Positions 8,064-16,715 are shown, numbered from the stretch's first letter. The stretch: 64,000 bases of DNA from Streptomyces tirandamycinicus (GCF_003097515.1 NZ_CP029188.1:1665001-1729000), one strand, 5' to 3'. Notes: generated by a model not told the origin, from the letters alone. Numbers and translations are program-made.

Positions 8064-8762
8064 TCAACCGGAGAGGCCGTGCCGGACCGCCCAGAGCGCC
8101 GCCTGGGTGCGGTCCGAGAGATCGAGCTTCATCAGGATGTTCGACACATGGGTCTTCACCGTCTTCTCCGACAGGACCAGGGCCCGGGCGATCTCCCGGT
8201 TGGAGCGGCCGTCGGCGATGAGCCCGAGCACCTCCCGCTCCCGCTCGGTGAGCGATGTGCCCCTCCCCTGCCCGCCACCCGGCTCGTCCTGGGCGAGCAG
8301 CACTCCCGCCACCTCCGGCTGGAGGAGCACATGCCCCGCGTGCACGGAGCGGATCGCCGCGGCGAGCGCGTCGGGGTCGACGTCCTTGTACACATAGCCC
8401 GAGGCCCCGGCGCGCAGCGCGGGGACGACCGTGCGCCGCTCGGTGAAGCTCGTGACGACCAGCACCTTCGCGGTGTTGTCGAGCGCCCGCAGCTTGCGCA
8501 GCGCCTCGATTCCGTCGGTGCCGGGCATCCGTACGTCCATCAGCACCACGTCGGGCAGCAGTTCCCCGGCGCGGGCCACCCCCTCGTCCCCGTCCCCCGC
8601 CTCGCCGACGACCTCTATGTCGTCCTGCACCTCGAGGAAGGTGCGCAGACCCCTGCGCACCACCTGGTGGTCGTCCACGAGCAGCACGCGGATCGCCCGC
8701 CCGTCTCCGGGCACCGTCCCGCCGGCGGGACGGGCCGTGCCTCCGCTGTCCCTCTCAGCCAC
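8064..8762 (-). CDS. NarL/LuxR-type response regulator
   Basis: A 232-residue response regulator: receiver domain (about 25-140; VLLVDD, phospho-acceptor Asp at about 76 in VVLMDVRMPG, switch region VVTSF, Lys in GYVYKD) and C-terminal LuxR HTH (about 168-228; SLTEREREVLGLIADGRSN, VKTHVSNILMKL). I start it at GTG 8762, which overlaps the end of the sensor kinase gene; longer frames upstream are the kinase read out of frame. It should be phosphorylated by the kinase at 8755-9900. Target genes unknown; chpE is the adjacent gene. Confidence 0.92.
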   Translation of the reverse strand: MAERDSGGTARPAGGTVPGDGRAIRVLLVDDHQVVRRGLRTFLEVQDDIEVVGEAGDGDEGVARAGELLPDVVLMDVRMPGTDGIEALRKLRALDNTAKVLVVTSFTERRTVVPALRAGASGYVYKDVDPDALAAAIRSVHAGHVLLQPEVAGVLLAQDEPGGGQGRGTSLTEREREVLGLIADGRSNREIARALVLSEKTVKTHVSNILMKLDLSDRTQAALWAVRHGLSG

Positions 8763-9900
8763 CGGGGACCTCCATCTCGACCGTGGTGCCCTTGCCGGGC
8801 GCCGATTCCACCGTGAGCCTTCCGCCGACGCCGCTCGCCCGGTCGCGCATGGAGACCAGGCCGAGGTGGCGGCCGGCCGTCCGGACCGCCTCGGGCTCGA
8901 AGCCCACGCCGTCGTCGGTGACGCTGAGCACCGCGCCCTGGCCGCGGCGGGCGAGGCTGACCGCGACCCGTGGTGCGTCCGAGTGCCGCAGCGCGTTGTG
9001 CAGAGCCTCCTGGGCGACCCGGAGCAAGGCCTCCTCCTGGGCGGCCGGCAGGGCGCGGACGCCGCGGCTGTCGAAGGTGACCTGTGCGGTGTGGGCGCGG
9101 TCGAGGACCTGGATCTGGGTGCGGAGGGTGTCGACCAGGCCGTCCTCGTCGAGGGCCGCGGGGCGCAGCTCGACGACCGCGGCACGCAGTTCGTCGGCGG
9201 CCTCGGCGGCGAGCGCGGCCACCTGCTGCAGCTCGCCCTTGGCCCGGCCCGGGTCGCGGTCCACCAGGCGGGCCGCGGCCTGTGCGGTCAGCCGGAGGGA
9301 GAACAGCTTCTGGCTGACGGCGTCGTGGAGCTCGTGCGCGAGGCGCGAGCGCTCCTCGGCGATGGTGAGTTCGCGGCTGCGCTCGTACAGCCGGGCGTTG
9401 GTGAGGGCGATGGCCGCGTGCTGGGCGAGGATCGACAGCAGTTCCTCGTCCGCCTCCGTGAACCCGCAGCCGCCCTCGGGTTTGGGGCACCGCTTGTTGG
9501 CGAGGAACAGCGCGCCGATCGTCTCGTCGCCGTCCTTGACGGGCAGGCCCAGGAAGTCGGCCATGTCGGGGTGGGCGGCGGGCCAGCCCTCGAAGCGGGG
9601 GTCCTTCCGCACGTCCGCCAGCCGCTCGGTCCTGGCGTCCCGCAGCATCGCGGCGAGGATGCCGTGCTGACGGGGCAGCGGGCCGATCGCCCGCCACTGC
9701 TCGTCGCTGACGCCGTCGACGACGAACTGGGCGAAGCCTCCGTGGTCGTCCGGGACGCCGAGCGCCGCGTACTCCGCGCCGAGCAGTTCCCGGGCCGACG
9801 CCACGATCGTCTTGAGGACGTCGCGGACCTCGAGATGCCTGCTCATCGCGAGCAGTGCGGTGCTGACGGCGGCCAGGCCGGAGCTCGGTCGATGGCTCAT
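8755..9900 (-). CDS. GAF-domain sensor histidine kinase (NarL-partner type)
   Basis: A 381-residue cytosolic sensor kinase without membrane helices: GAF domain (about 25-165), HisKA_3 dimerisation box with the phosphorylated His in LAHELHDAVSQ (about 195), and HATPase (N-box EALHNALRHSD, G-box DDGVGFEP, GHLGLVSMRDR-type motif near the end). Overlaps the regulator gene by 8 bp (coupled). A -10-like TACGGT lies 6 nt before the ATG, suggesting a leaderless message. The GAF domain may sense a small ligand or redox state; no haem or iron-sulfur ligand pattern is obvious. Confidence 0.92.
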   Translation of the reverse strand: MSHRPSSGLAAVSTALLAMSRHLEVRDVLKTIVASARELLGAEYAALGVPDDHGGFAQFVVDGVSDEQWRAIGPLPRQHGILAAMLRDARTERLADVRKDPRFEGWPAAHPDMADFLGLPVKDGDETIGALFLANKRCPKPEGGCGFTEADEELLSILAQHAAIALTNARLYERSRELTIAEERSRLAHELHDAVSQKLFSLRLTAQAAARLVDRDPGRAKGELQQVAALAAEAADELRAAVVELRPAALDEDGLVDTLRTQIQVLDRAHTAQVTFDSRGVRALPAAQEEALLRVAQEALHNALRHSDAPRVAVSLARRGQGAVLSVTDDGVGFEPEAVRTAGRHLGLVSMRDRASGVGGRLTVESAPGKGTTVEMEVPGG

Positions 9901-10246
9901 GGGATCACCGTACCGGGGTGCCGTGACGGTGCGTATCGGCCTGTGGACGGCGGCGGGCCCGGTCCCTGGGCCTAGGTCGAAGTGCCCTGCGCGGTAGGGG
10001 CGCCGGGACGAGGCGGCGAGCCCGGCCGCGGAGCCAGCCTGAACAGCACACGGCCCGGACCGCACACCGGAACGGCACACGGCCTGGACGGCGCAGGGCC
10101 CGAACGGCACCAGGCCCGAGCGGCACACGGAAGCGCGGTACGGCGCCAGGCCCGAACGGCACACGTCCGGACCGCACACGGCCCGGACCGCACACGGAAG
10201 CGCGGCGCGGCACGGAGCGGCGTCGCGGTGGGAGGAGGAGTACGTC
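9901..10246. repeat. 346-bp gap with degenerate GCACACGG repeats
   Basis: No gene. Between about 10040 and 10210 a motif close to CGGCACACGG/CCGCACACGG recurs about eight times at irregular 15-25 bp spacing, and CACACGGAAGCGCGG occurs twice. Every frame through it gives repetitive Arg/Cys/Val-rich peptides, so it is not coding. It ends with the strong Shine-Dalgarno of the SDR gene (GGAGGAGGAG). Confidence 0.7.
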
Positions 10247-10954
10247 ATGCCTGTCGCGATGATCACGGGGGCCTCGAAGGGGCTCGGGTACGCACTGGGG
10301 GCCGCGCTCGCCCGGCGCGGCTGGGATCTGGTGCTGGACGCGCGGACGGCGCCGGTTCTGGAGGCGTCGGCGGCGGAGCTGCGCCGGTTCGGGACGCGGG
10401 TACGGGCGGTGCCCGGCGACGTCACGGACCCGCGGCACCGCGCCGAGCTGGTGTCCGCGGCCCGCGGGCTGGACGGTTCCCTCGACCTGCTGGTGAGCAA
10501 TGCCGGCGCGCTGGGTGCCGAACCGCTGGTGCGGCTGGCGGAGCTGAGACTGGACGGTCTGCGGGCGGCGCTGGAGACCAATGTGGTGGCGGCGCTGGGG
10601 CTGGTGCAGGAGGCGCTGCCGCTGTTGCGGGCCGGGGTACCGGGCGCGGTGGTCGCGGTCTCGTCGGACGCGGCGATCGGGGCGTACGAGACCTGGGGAG
10701 GCTACGGGGCGTCGAAGGCCGCGCTCGACCGGCTGGCGGCCGTGCTGGCGGTGGAGGAGCCGGAGCTGCGGGTGTGGGCGGTGGACCCCGGAGACATGCG
10801 CACGGATCTGTACGCGGCGGCGGTGCCGGACGACCACGGCCCGAGGCCGGCGCCGGACGAGGTGGTGCCGGGATTCCTGCGGCTGCTGGACGAGCGGCCG
10901 GCGAGCGGCCGGTACGCCGCGGCGGCACTGGCGGTGCGGGCGGTCGGGCGATGA
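10247..10954 (+). CDS. short-chain dehydrogenase/reductase
   Basis: A 235-residue classical SDR: TGASKGLGYALG cofactor loop (7-18), NAG motif (SNAGAL, about 85), catalytic Ser in VAVSSDAA and YGASK (about 152-156). The NADP-type dinucleotide fold is intact. Substrate unknown. The stop overlaps the start of the queA-like gene (ATGA), so the two are translationally coupled. A GGAGGAGGAG Shine-Dalgarno supports the ATG. Confidence 0.9.
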   Translation: MPVAMITGASKGLGYALGAALARRGWDLVLDARTAPVLEASAAELRRFGTRVRAVPGDVTDPRHRAELVSAARGLDGSLDLLVSNAGALGAEPLVRLAELRLDGLRAALETNVVAALGLVQEALPLLRAGVPGAVVAVSSDAAIGAYETWGGYGASKAALDRLAAVLAVEEPELRVWAVDPGDMRTDLYAAAVPDDHGPRPAPDEVVPGFLRLLDERPASGRYAAAALAVRAVGR

Positions 10955-12084
10955 GCGTGCTGGAGGCCCTGCGGGTGCCGGACGGGCTGTCGGCACGGGT
11001 CCCGGCGGAGGAGCGCGGGGCGGGGCGGGACGATGTGCGGCTGATGGTGTCGCGCGGTACGGCCGTGGCGCACCACGCGTTCCGCGAGCTGCCCGGGCTG
11101 CTGCGGGCCGGGGACGTGCTGGTGGTGAACACCTCCACGACCCTGCCCGCGGCCGTGAACGCGCGGCTGGGTGGGGAGCGCCTGGTCGTCCACTTCTCCA
11201 CGCGGGGTGACGCGGGGCCCTCCGGGGCGGCGCCGACGGGCGGGGTGTGGGCGGTGGAGCTGCGGTCGCCGGACGGGGCGGGCAGCACACTGCCGCGGGC
11301 GGGAGGCCCGGCGGGCGCGCGGGTGCGACTGCCCGGGGGCGGGGTGCTCGTGCCGCGGGAGCCGTTGGTGGAGGGCTCGCCCCGGCTGTGGTGGGCCGCG
11401 GTGTCGGTGGACGTGCCCGCGTTGCTGGCGCGGTACGGCCGGCCGATCCGGTACCGCTACACCGAGCGGGACCAGCCGCTCTCCGCGTACCGGACGGTGT
11501 TCGCGCTGCCCGCGCCGGACGGGTCGGGCTCGGCCGAGATGCCGAGCGCGGCACGTCCCTTCACGGAGTCCCTGGTGACCGAGCTGGTGCGGCGCGGGGT
11601 GCAGTTCGCCCCGGTCACGCTGCACACGGGGGTGGCTTCGGCGGAGGCGCACGAGCCGCCGTACCCGGAGCGCTTCGAGGTGCCGGCGGCCACGGCGTGG
11701 CTGGTGAACGCGGCCCGTGCGAGCAGGCGGACCGGTGGGGGCCGGCGGACCGGCGAGGGCGGACGGGCCGGCGAGGGCGGACGGATCGTGGCGGTGGGGA
11801 CGACCGCGGTGCGTGCGCTGGAGTCCGCGGCGGGGCCGGACGGTACGGTGCGTCCGTCGGCGGGCTGGACGGATCTCGTCGTCACGCCCGCACGGGGGGT
11901 GCGCGTGGTGGAGGGCCTGCTGACCGGCCTGCACGAGCCGGCGGCCTCCCATCTGCTGATGCTGGAGGCGATCACCGGACGTGAGGCGCTCACCAGGAGC
12001 TACACGGAGGCCCTGCGACATCGCTACCTCTGGCACGAGTTCGGCGACGTTCATCTTGTCCTCCCGGCCGAGGACGCTCACTGA
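10951..12084 (+). CDS. queA: QueA-like S-adenosylmethionine:tRNA ribosyltransferase-isomerase
   Basis: A 377-residue homologue of QueA, which transfers the ribosyl moiety of SAM to 7-deazaguanine in tRNA during queuosine synthesis. Visible family blocks are DDVRLMV, LRAGDVLVVNTSTTLPAAV (substituted NxTxVxPAR loop), YTERDQPLSAYRTVFA, AARPFTESLV and the C-terminal THEPAASHLLMLEAITG-like region. A Gly/Arg/Glu-rich repeat insert is seen at about 255-275. No tgt, queC/D/E/F gene is near, and several otherwise conserved residues differ, so its substrate may not be the standard one. Confidence 0.75.
   Translation: MSVLEALRVPDGLSARVPAEERGAGRDDVRLMVSRGTAVAHHAFRELPGLLRAGDVLVVNTSTTLPAAVNARLGGERLVVHFSTRGDAGPSGAAPTGGVWAVELRSPDGAGSTLPRAGGPAGARVRLPGGGVLVPREPLVEGSPRLWWAAVSVDVPALLARYGRPIRYRYTERDQPLSAYRTVFALPAPDGSGSAEMPSAARPFTESLVTELVRRGVQFAPVTLHTGVASAEAHEPPYPERFEVPAATAWLVNAARASRRTGGGRRTGEGGRAGEGGRIVAVGTTAVRALESAAGPDGTVRPSAGWTDLVVTPARGVRVVEGLLTGLHEPAASHLLMLEAITGREALTRSYTEALRHRYLWHEFGDVHLVLPAEDAH
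11723..11787 (+). repeat. imperfect ~18-bp repeats inside the queA-like gene
   Basis: About three in-frame copies of a GGCGGACCGGCGAGGGC-like unit encode an RRTGEGG-type low-complexity insert between two conserved blocks of the enzyme. Confidence 0.6.
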
Positions 12085-12383
12085 GCGCATTGCGGAAGCA
12101 ACGGAAGGTGAGTGCGGCGGTAGTGCGATGTGAGCCCGCACATAGGACCCACATCACTTACGAAGCACGCTAGTGGATACATAAAGGACATGTGAGCAGG
12201 CCAGAGTGTGCAGAGTGCGCGACTTGTCCGATTTTGGGGCTTCCAGCTCCACTACCCGGGATCGTATGTCACACCTTTGCCACAGGATTTTGCTGCCGCT
12301 AAGAATTGCGTCCGTCGCCGCCGAGCAGGCGCTGCGCCGCCCCGGCCGAAGCGACTTCCGCTATTCGAAGAGGTACGTCTCGC
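12085..12383 (+). other. 299-bp upstream region of the secreted transglycosylase gene
   Basis: No gene. Lower GC than its surroundings. Contains small inverted repeats (GTGCG...CGCAC at 12123-12141 and GATGTG...CACATC at 12127-12155) and an AT-rich stretch near 12175-12195 that could hold a promoter. I looked for a c-di-AMP (ydaO) riboswitch, known upstream of Streptomyces cell-wall hydrolases, and do not see its conserved cores. Confidence 0.5.
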
Positions 12384-13115
12384 ATGTCCGCGTCCCGCAC
12401 CCCCGGCTTCCGCCGCATGTCCAAGACCCACAAGTTCTCGATCGCCGGTATCGCCGCCGCAGGCGCCTCCGCCCTCGCGTTCTCGCTCGTCCCGGGCAGC
12501 GCCGTCGCCGGTACCGAGACGCAGGTCGCGCCGGCCTCCGAGGTCGCCTGGTCCGCGACCGTCGACACCGCCAAGGCCACCGCGCTGCAGACCAGCATCG
12601 CCGAGCAGAACGCCTTCACCGCGGCGCAGGCGAAGGCCGCCGCGCAGGCGAAGGCCCAGGCCGCCGCGAACGTCAAGGCCGCCGCCAAGGCCAAGGCGGT
12701 CGCCGCCGCCAAGGCCGCCAAGGCCAAGGCAGCCGCCAAGGAGCGTGCCCTGGAGCAGGCCGCCAGCCGCGCCGCCGCCCGCAAGCCGGTCTACGCCAAC
12801 AACCTGGACGGCTGGATCCGCGAGGCCCTGGACATCATGAAGAAGCACGACATCCCGGGCACCTACCACGGCATCTACAAGAACGTGATGCGTGAGTCGA
12901 GCGGCAACCCGCGCGCGATCAACAACTGGGACATCAACGCCGTCAACGGCGTCCCGTCGAAGGGCCTGCTGCAGGTCATCAAGCCGACCTTCGACGCGTA
13001 CCACGTCCCCGGCACCGCCAAGGACCAGTACGACCCGGTCGCCAACATCGTCGCCGCCTGCAACTACGCGGCCGACCGCTACGGCTCGATCGACAACGTC
13101 AACAGCGCCTACTGA
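12384..13115 (+). CDS. secreted lytic-transglycosylase-like protein
   Basis: A 243-residue exported protein: basic N-terminus with a signal peptide (about 1-45, AGIAAAGASALAFSLVPGSAVA), an Ala/Lys-rich helical linker (about 75-130, repeated KA, AKA and AAAKA units), then a C-terminal goose-lysozyme/SLT-like domain of about 105 residues with the catalytic-Glu context NVMRESSGNPRAIN and the PSKGLLQVIKPTFDAYHV block. It probably cleaves peptidoglycan at the wall. ATG 12384 follows GAAGAGG; an upstream ATG at 12306 would put 26 residues before the signal and is less likely. Confidence 0.85.
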   Translation: MSASRTPGFRRMSKTHKFSIAGIAAAGASALAFSLVPGSAVAGTETQVAPASEVAWSATVDTAKATALQTSIAEQNAFTAAQAKAAAQAKAQAAANVKAAAKAKAVAAAKAAKAKAAAKERALEQAASRAAARKPVYANNLDGWIREALDIMKKHDIPGTYHGIYKNVMRESSGNPRAINNWDINAVNGVPSKGLLQVIKPTFDAYHVPGTAKDQYDPVANIVAACNYAADRYGSIDNVNSAY

Positions 13116-13140
13116 CGGCCGCGAGACGCACCACACACAT

Positions 13141-13183
13141 GCGCCGGAGGGCGGCACCCGCAGCGGGTGCCGCCCTCCGGCGC
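13141..13183. terminator. bidirectional 21-bp hairpin
   Basis: Two perfectly complementary 21-nt arms (13141-13161 and 13163-13183) around a single nucleotide, starting GCGCCGGAGGG. It lies between the convergent transglycosylase and FHA-ABC genes. Confidence 0.85.
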
Positions 13184-13197
13184 CGTCCGTACCGCCC

Positions 13198-13237
13198 TGT
13201 CCGTACTTGTCCGTGCTTGTCCAGGCTTGTCCGTCCC
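13198..13237. repeat. four 10-bp tandem repeats
   Basis: TGTCCGTACT / TGTCCGTGCT / TGTCCAGGCT / TGTCCGTCCC follow each other directly after the terminator. Just beyond, GCCCGGGCGGCGGGA is present twice (about 13277-13311). Non-coding. Confidence 0.7.
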
Positions 13238-13316
13238 ATCAGCCCGGTGCCGGCAGGGGCGGCCGCCCCTACCGCGCGCCCGGGCGGCGGGACATGCCCG
13301 GGCGGCGGGAGCCCTG

Positions 13317-15929
13317 CTACTTGCGCATGACCTCCGGCTCGTGGCGCCGCAGGAAGCGGGCCACCAGGAAGCCGCACAGCGCGCCGAGCGCCAGCAGGGC
13401 GGCCATGTCCAGACCCCAGGCTCCGGCCTCGTGGTCCCAGAGCGGGTCGGTGTTGCCCGGGTCGTCCTGGTCGGGCCTGATCTTGTTGAGGTCCAGGGTG
13501 GCGCCGGCCGCGGCGACCGCCCAGCGGGACGGCATCAGGTACGAGAACTCGTTCACGCCGATGGTGCCGTTGAGGGTGAACAGGCAGCCGGTGAAGACGA
13601 TCTGGACGATCGCGAACATCACCAGCAGCGGCATGGCCTTCTCGGCGGTCTTCACCAGCGCCGAGATGACCAGGCCGAACATCATCGAGGCGAAGCCGAG
13701 CGCCATGATCGGCAGGGAGAGCTCCAGCAGCGTGGCCGAGCCGAGGACCAGTCCTTCCTCGGGGATCTCCCGGGCGGCGAAGCCGATGGCCCCGACCAGG
13801 GCGCCCTGGAACACGGTGATCATGCCGAGGACGATCACCTTGGACATCAGGTAGGCGGAGCGCGACAGGCCGGTCGCCCGCTCCCGCTCGTAGATCACCC
13901 GTTCCTTGATCAGCTCGCGGACCGAGTTGGCGGCGCCGGAGAAGCAGGCGCCGGCCGCGAGGATCAGCAGCACGGTCGTGGCGGTGCCGTTCGGGACGAT
14001 CCTGCCGGTCTGCGGGTTCACGCCGTTGGGCAGCAGGCCCTTGTCCGGGTCGATGAGCAGGCTGACCGCGCCGATGACGGCGGGCAGGAGCACCGTCAGC
14101 GCGAGGAAGCCCCGGTCGGAGGAGATCACCGAGACATAGCGCCGCATCAGCGTGCCGAGCTGGGAGAACCAGCCCTGCGGCTTCGGCGGTCTCATCGCCT
14201 GGGGCGGGGGCATGGGCACCGACTGCGCGGCGACGGCGTCGACGTCCGCGGCGTACAGCTGGAAGTGCTGCGAGCCCTTCCAGCGGCCCGCCCAGTCGTA
14301 GTCGCGGTAGTTCTCGAAGGCGGAGAACACGTCGGCCCAGGTCTCGTAGCCGAAGAAGTTCAGGGCCTCCTCCGGCGGGCCGAAGTACGCCACCGAGCCG
14401 CCGGGCGCCATCACCAGCAGCTTGTCGCACAGCGCCAGTTCGGCCACCGAGTGGGTGACCACGAGGACCGTGCGGCCGTCGTCGGCGAGGCCGCGCAGCA
14501 GCTGCATGACATCGCGGTCCATGCCCGGGTCGAGGCCCGAGGTCGGCTCGTCCAGGAAGATCAGCGACGGCTTGGTCAGCAGCTCCAGGGCGACGGAGAC
14601 ACGCTTGCGCTGGCCCCCGGAGAGGGAGGTGACCTTCTTGCCCTTGTGGATGTCGAGCTTCAGCTCGCGCAGCACCTCGTCGATGCGGGCCTCGCGCTCG
14701 GCCGCCGTGGTGTCCGCGGGGAAGCGCAGCTTGGCCGCGTAGGTGAGGGCCTTCTTGACGGTCAGCTCCTTGTGCAGGATGTCGTCCTGCGGGACCAGAC
14801 CGATGCGCTGCCGCAGCTCGGCGAACTGCTTGTAGAGGTTCCGGTTGTCGTAGAGCACATCGCCCCGGTCCGCGGGGCGGTAGCCGGTGAGCGCCTTGAG
14901 CAGGGTCGACTTCCCGGACCCCGAGGGGCCGATGACCGCGATGAGCGACTTCTCCGGGACGCCGAAGGAGACGTCCTTGAGGATCTGCTTGCCGCCGTCG
15001 ACGGTGACGGTGAGGTGGCGGGCGGAGAAGGACACCTCACCGGTGTCGACGAACTCCTCGAGGCGGTCGCCGACGAGCCGGAACGCCGAGTGGCCGACGC
15101 CGACGGTGTCGTTCGGGCCGATCAGCGCGGTGCCGGACTTGGCGAGCGGCTGGCCGTTGACATACGTGCCGTTGTGCGAGCCGAGGTCGCGGATCTCGAA
15201 CCGGCCGTCGGGCGTCGCGTGGAACTCGGCGTGGTGGCGGGAGACCTGGAGGTCGGATACCACCAGGTCGTTCTCCAGCGCACGGCCGATACGCATCACC
15301 CGGCCCAGGGACAGCTGGTGGAACGTGGTCGGGCTGCGGTCGCCGTGCACCGGCGGAGCCCCCGTGGGACCGCCGGGCGTCTCCCCGACCTGGTGGTCGC
15401 GCGGGCCCTGCTGGTGCGGCACCTGGGCGGCGGGCGGCTGCTGCCACTGCTCCCGGGGCGCCTGCTGCCGCGCCCAGCCCTGGTGGGCGGGCGCCTGCCC
15501 GGACGACGGGGCGGTGCCCGCCTGCTGCGGAGCGGTGCCAGCCTGGTGCGGAGCGGTGCCGGCCTGCTGCGGGGCGGTGCCGGCCTGCTGCGGGGCGGTG
15601 CCCTGCGCGGTGTACGCGCCGGCCTCGTCTCCGGACAGGCTCAGCCGCGGGCCGTCGGTGGCGTTGCCGAGGTGCACGGCGGAGCCGGGGCCGAGCTCCA
15701 GCCGGTGCACGCGCCGGCCCTGCGCATACGTGCCGTTGGTGCTGCCGTGGTCCTCGAGGACCCAACTCCGGCCGCTCCAGCTGATCGTGGCGTGCCGCCA
15801 CGACACCCTGGCGTCGTCGATCACCACGTCACCCTGGGGATCCCGCCCCAGGGTGTACGACCTGGACGGATCGAGGGTCCAAGTCCTTCCGTTCAATTCC
15901 AGTACGAGTTCCGGCACTCCATGCCCCAC
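13317..15929 (-). CDS. FHA-domain ABC-2 exporter (two FHA domains fused to ATPase and permease)
   Basis: An 870-residue fusion. FHA 1 (about 1-95; YTLGRD...VSWRHA...STNGTYAQG), a Gln/Ala/Pro linker with tandem repeats (about 105-185), FHA 2 (about 195-285; RIGRALENDLVVSD...SRHHAEF...SHNGTYVNG), an ABCG-like ATPase (about 305-530; GPSGSGKST, LSGGQRKRVSVALELL, LIFLDEPTSGLDPG) and an ABC-2 permease with about six helices (620-860). FHA domains bind phosphothreonine, so export is probably controlled by a Ser/Thr kinase. GTG 15929 is taken as start; GTG 15917 is an alternative. Substrate unknown. Confidence 0.93.
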   Translation of the reverse strand: MGHGVPELVLELNGRTWTLDPSRSYTLGRDPQGDVVIDDARVSWRHATISWSGRSWVLEDHGSTNGTYAQGRRVHRLELGPGSAVHLGNATDGPRLSLSGDEAGAYTAQGTAPQQAGTAPQQAGTAPHQAGTAPQQAGTAPSSGQAPAHQGWARQQAPREQWQQPPAAQVPHQQGPRDHQVGETPGGPTGAPPVHGDRSPTTFHQLSLGRVMRIGRALENDLVVSDLQVSRHHAEFHATPDGRFEIRDLGSHNGTYVNGQPLAKSGTALIGPNDTVGVGHSAFRLVGDRLEEFVDTGEVSFSARHLTVTVDGGKQILKDVSFGVPEKSLIAVIGPSGSGKSTLLKALTGYRPADRGDVLYDNRNLYKQFAELRQRIGLVPQDDILHKELTVKKALTYAAKLRFPADTTAAEREARIDEVLRELKLDIHKGKKVTSLSGGQRKRVSVALELLTKPSLIFLDEPTSGLDPGMDRDVMQLLRGLADDGRTVLVVTHSVAELALCDKLLVMAPGGSVAYFGPPEEALNFFGYETWADVFSAFENYRDYDWAGRWKGSQHFQLYAADVDAVAAQSVPMPPPQAMRPPKPQGWFSQLGTLMRRYVSVISSDRGFLALTVLLPAVIGAVSLLIDPDKGLLPNGVNPQTGRIVPNGTATTVLLILAAGACFSGAANSVRELIKERVIYERERATGLSRSAYLMSKVIVLGMITVFQGALVGAIGFAAREIPEEGLVLGSATLLELSLPIMALGFASMMFGLVISALVKTAEKAMPLLVMFAIVQIVFTGCLFTLNGTIGVNEFSYLMPSRWAVAAAGATLDLNKIRPDQDDPGNTDPLWDHEAGAWGLDMAALLALGALCGFLVARFLRRHEPEVMRK
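15511..15594 (-). repeat. four 21-bp tandem repeats in the FHA linker
   Basis: Four copies of GCGGTGCC(C/A/G)GCCTG(C/G)TGCGG(A/G), the last two identical, encode a (GTAPQQA)n heptapeptide linker between the two FHA domains. The reading frame is preserved, so copy number can vary without frameshift. Confidence 0.9.
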
Positions 15930-15992
15930 CTAGTTGTCCCCCGAGCTGCCCCCCGTCGACGGGCATCCGGGGATGGCGAACGTCGTGAGGAA

Positions 15993-16709
15993 CTATTCCA
16001 GGGACGGTCGCGTATCCGAAAGCCGGGCCTGGTGAAGGCCGCCTCCGTCCTCCGGGCCGCGGGGCGTCGGCGTGGACGGTCCGGCGCGCACGACGGCCTG
16101 GTCTCCTCGCGGACCGAACAGGTGCAGGATCTCCACGCTGGTCTCGTCCGCGGGGCCGAACCAGTGGGGCTCGGTGGTGTCGAACTCGGCCACTTCGCCG
16201 GGCCGCAGTGTGAAGTCCTCGGCCCCGAGGATGAGGCGCAGCCGGCCGGCGAGGACGTAGAGCCATTCGTATCCCTCGTGGACGACCAGTTCCGGCGGGC
16301 GGGGGGCCAGTACCTGCTTGAAGACCTGCACTCGGCCCGGGTACTGCGTCAGGGGCACGAGGACGCTCCCGCGCTCCCGGTGCAGGGGCCGCAGGTGCAC
16401 CCGGGGGTCACCGCTGGGCGGTGCCGCCACCAGCTGGTCGAGTGCGACGCGGTGCGCCCGTGCCAGCGGGATGAGCAGGTCCAGAGTCGGGCGCCGCTTG
16501 CCCGACTCCACCCGGGACAGCGTGCTGACCGAGATGCCGGTCGTCGCGGCGAGTGCCTCGAGCGTGAGCCCCCGTTCCCGGCGCAGCCCGCGCAACCGGG
16601 GCCCGATGCCGTCGAGAATCCGCGCCAGCTCCGTTCCGTCCCCCTGCCGGCCTTCCCCGTGCAGGCCTTCCCCGTGCCCGTCCCCGCCGTCCCTGGATCC
16701 CGTGGTCAT
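15993..16709 (-). CDS. XRE-family regulator with C-terminal cupin domain
   Basis: A 238-residue regulator: XRE helix-turn-helix (about 35-90; LRGLRRERGLTLEALAATTGISVSTLSRVESGKRRPTLD, abbreviated here to its ends) and a cupin sensor domain (about 135-205; VHEGYEWLYVLAGRLRLIL, LRPGEVAEFDTTEPHWFG). Such proteins sense a small molecule and repress a neighbouring catabolic or export gene. It is divergent from the DHA2 exporter at 16806, with a palindrome between them. I start it at ATG 16709; a longer frame to 16757 would place the palindrome inside the gene. Confidence 0.85.
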   Translation of the reverse strand: MTTGSRDGGDGHGEGLHGEGRQGDGTELARILDGIGPRLRGLRRERGLTLEALAATTGISVSTLSRVESGKRRPTLDLLIPLARAHRVALDQLVAAPPSGDPRVHLRPLHRERGSVLVPLTQYPGRVQVFKQVLAPRPPELVVHEGYEWLYVLAGRLRLILGAEDFTLRPGEVAEFDTTEPHWFGPADETSVEILHLFGPRGDQAVVRAGPSTPTPRGPEDGGGLHQARLSDTRPSLE

Positions 16710-16715
16710 GGATGC

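Noticed and set aside
12085..12383. Possible c-di-AMP (ydaO) riboswitch before the transglycosylase gene
   Set aside because: The conserved core motifs of that riboswitch are not present; only small unrelated inverted repeats are seen.
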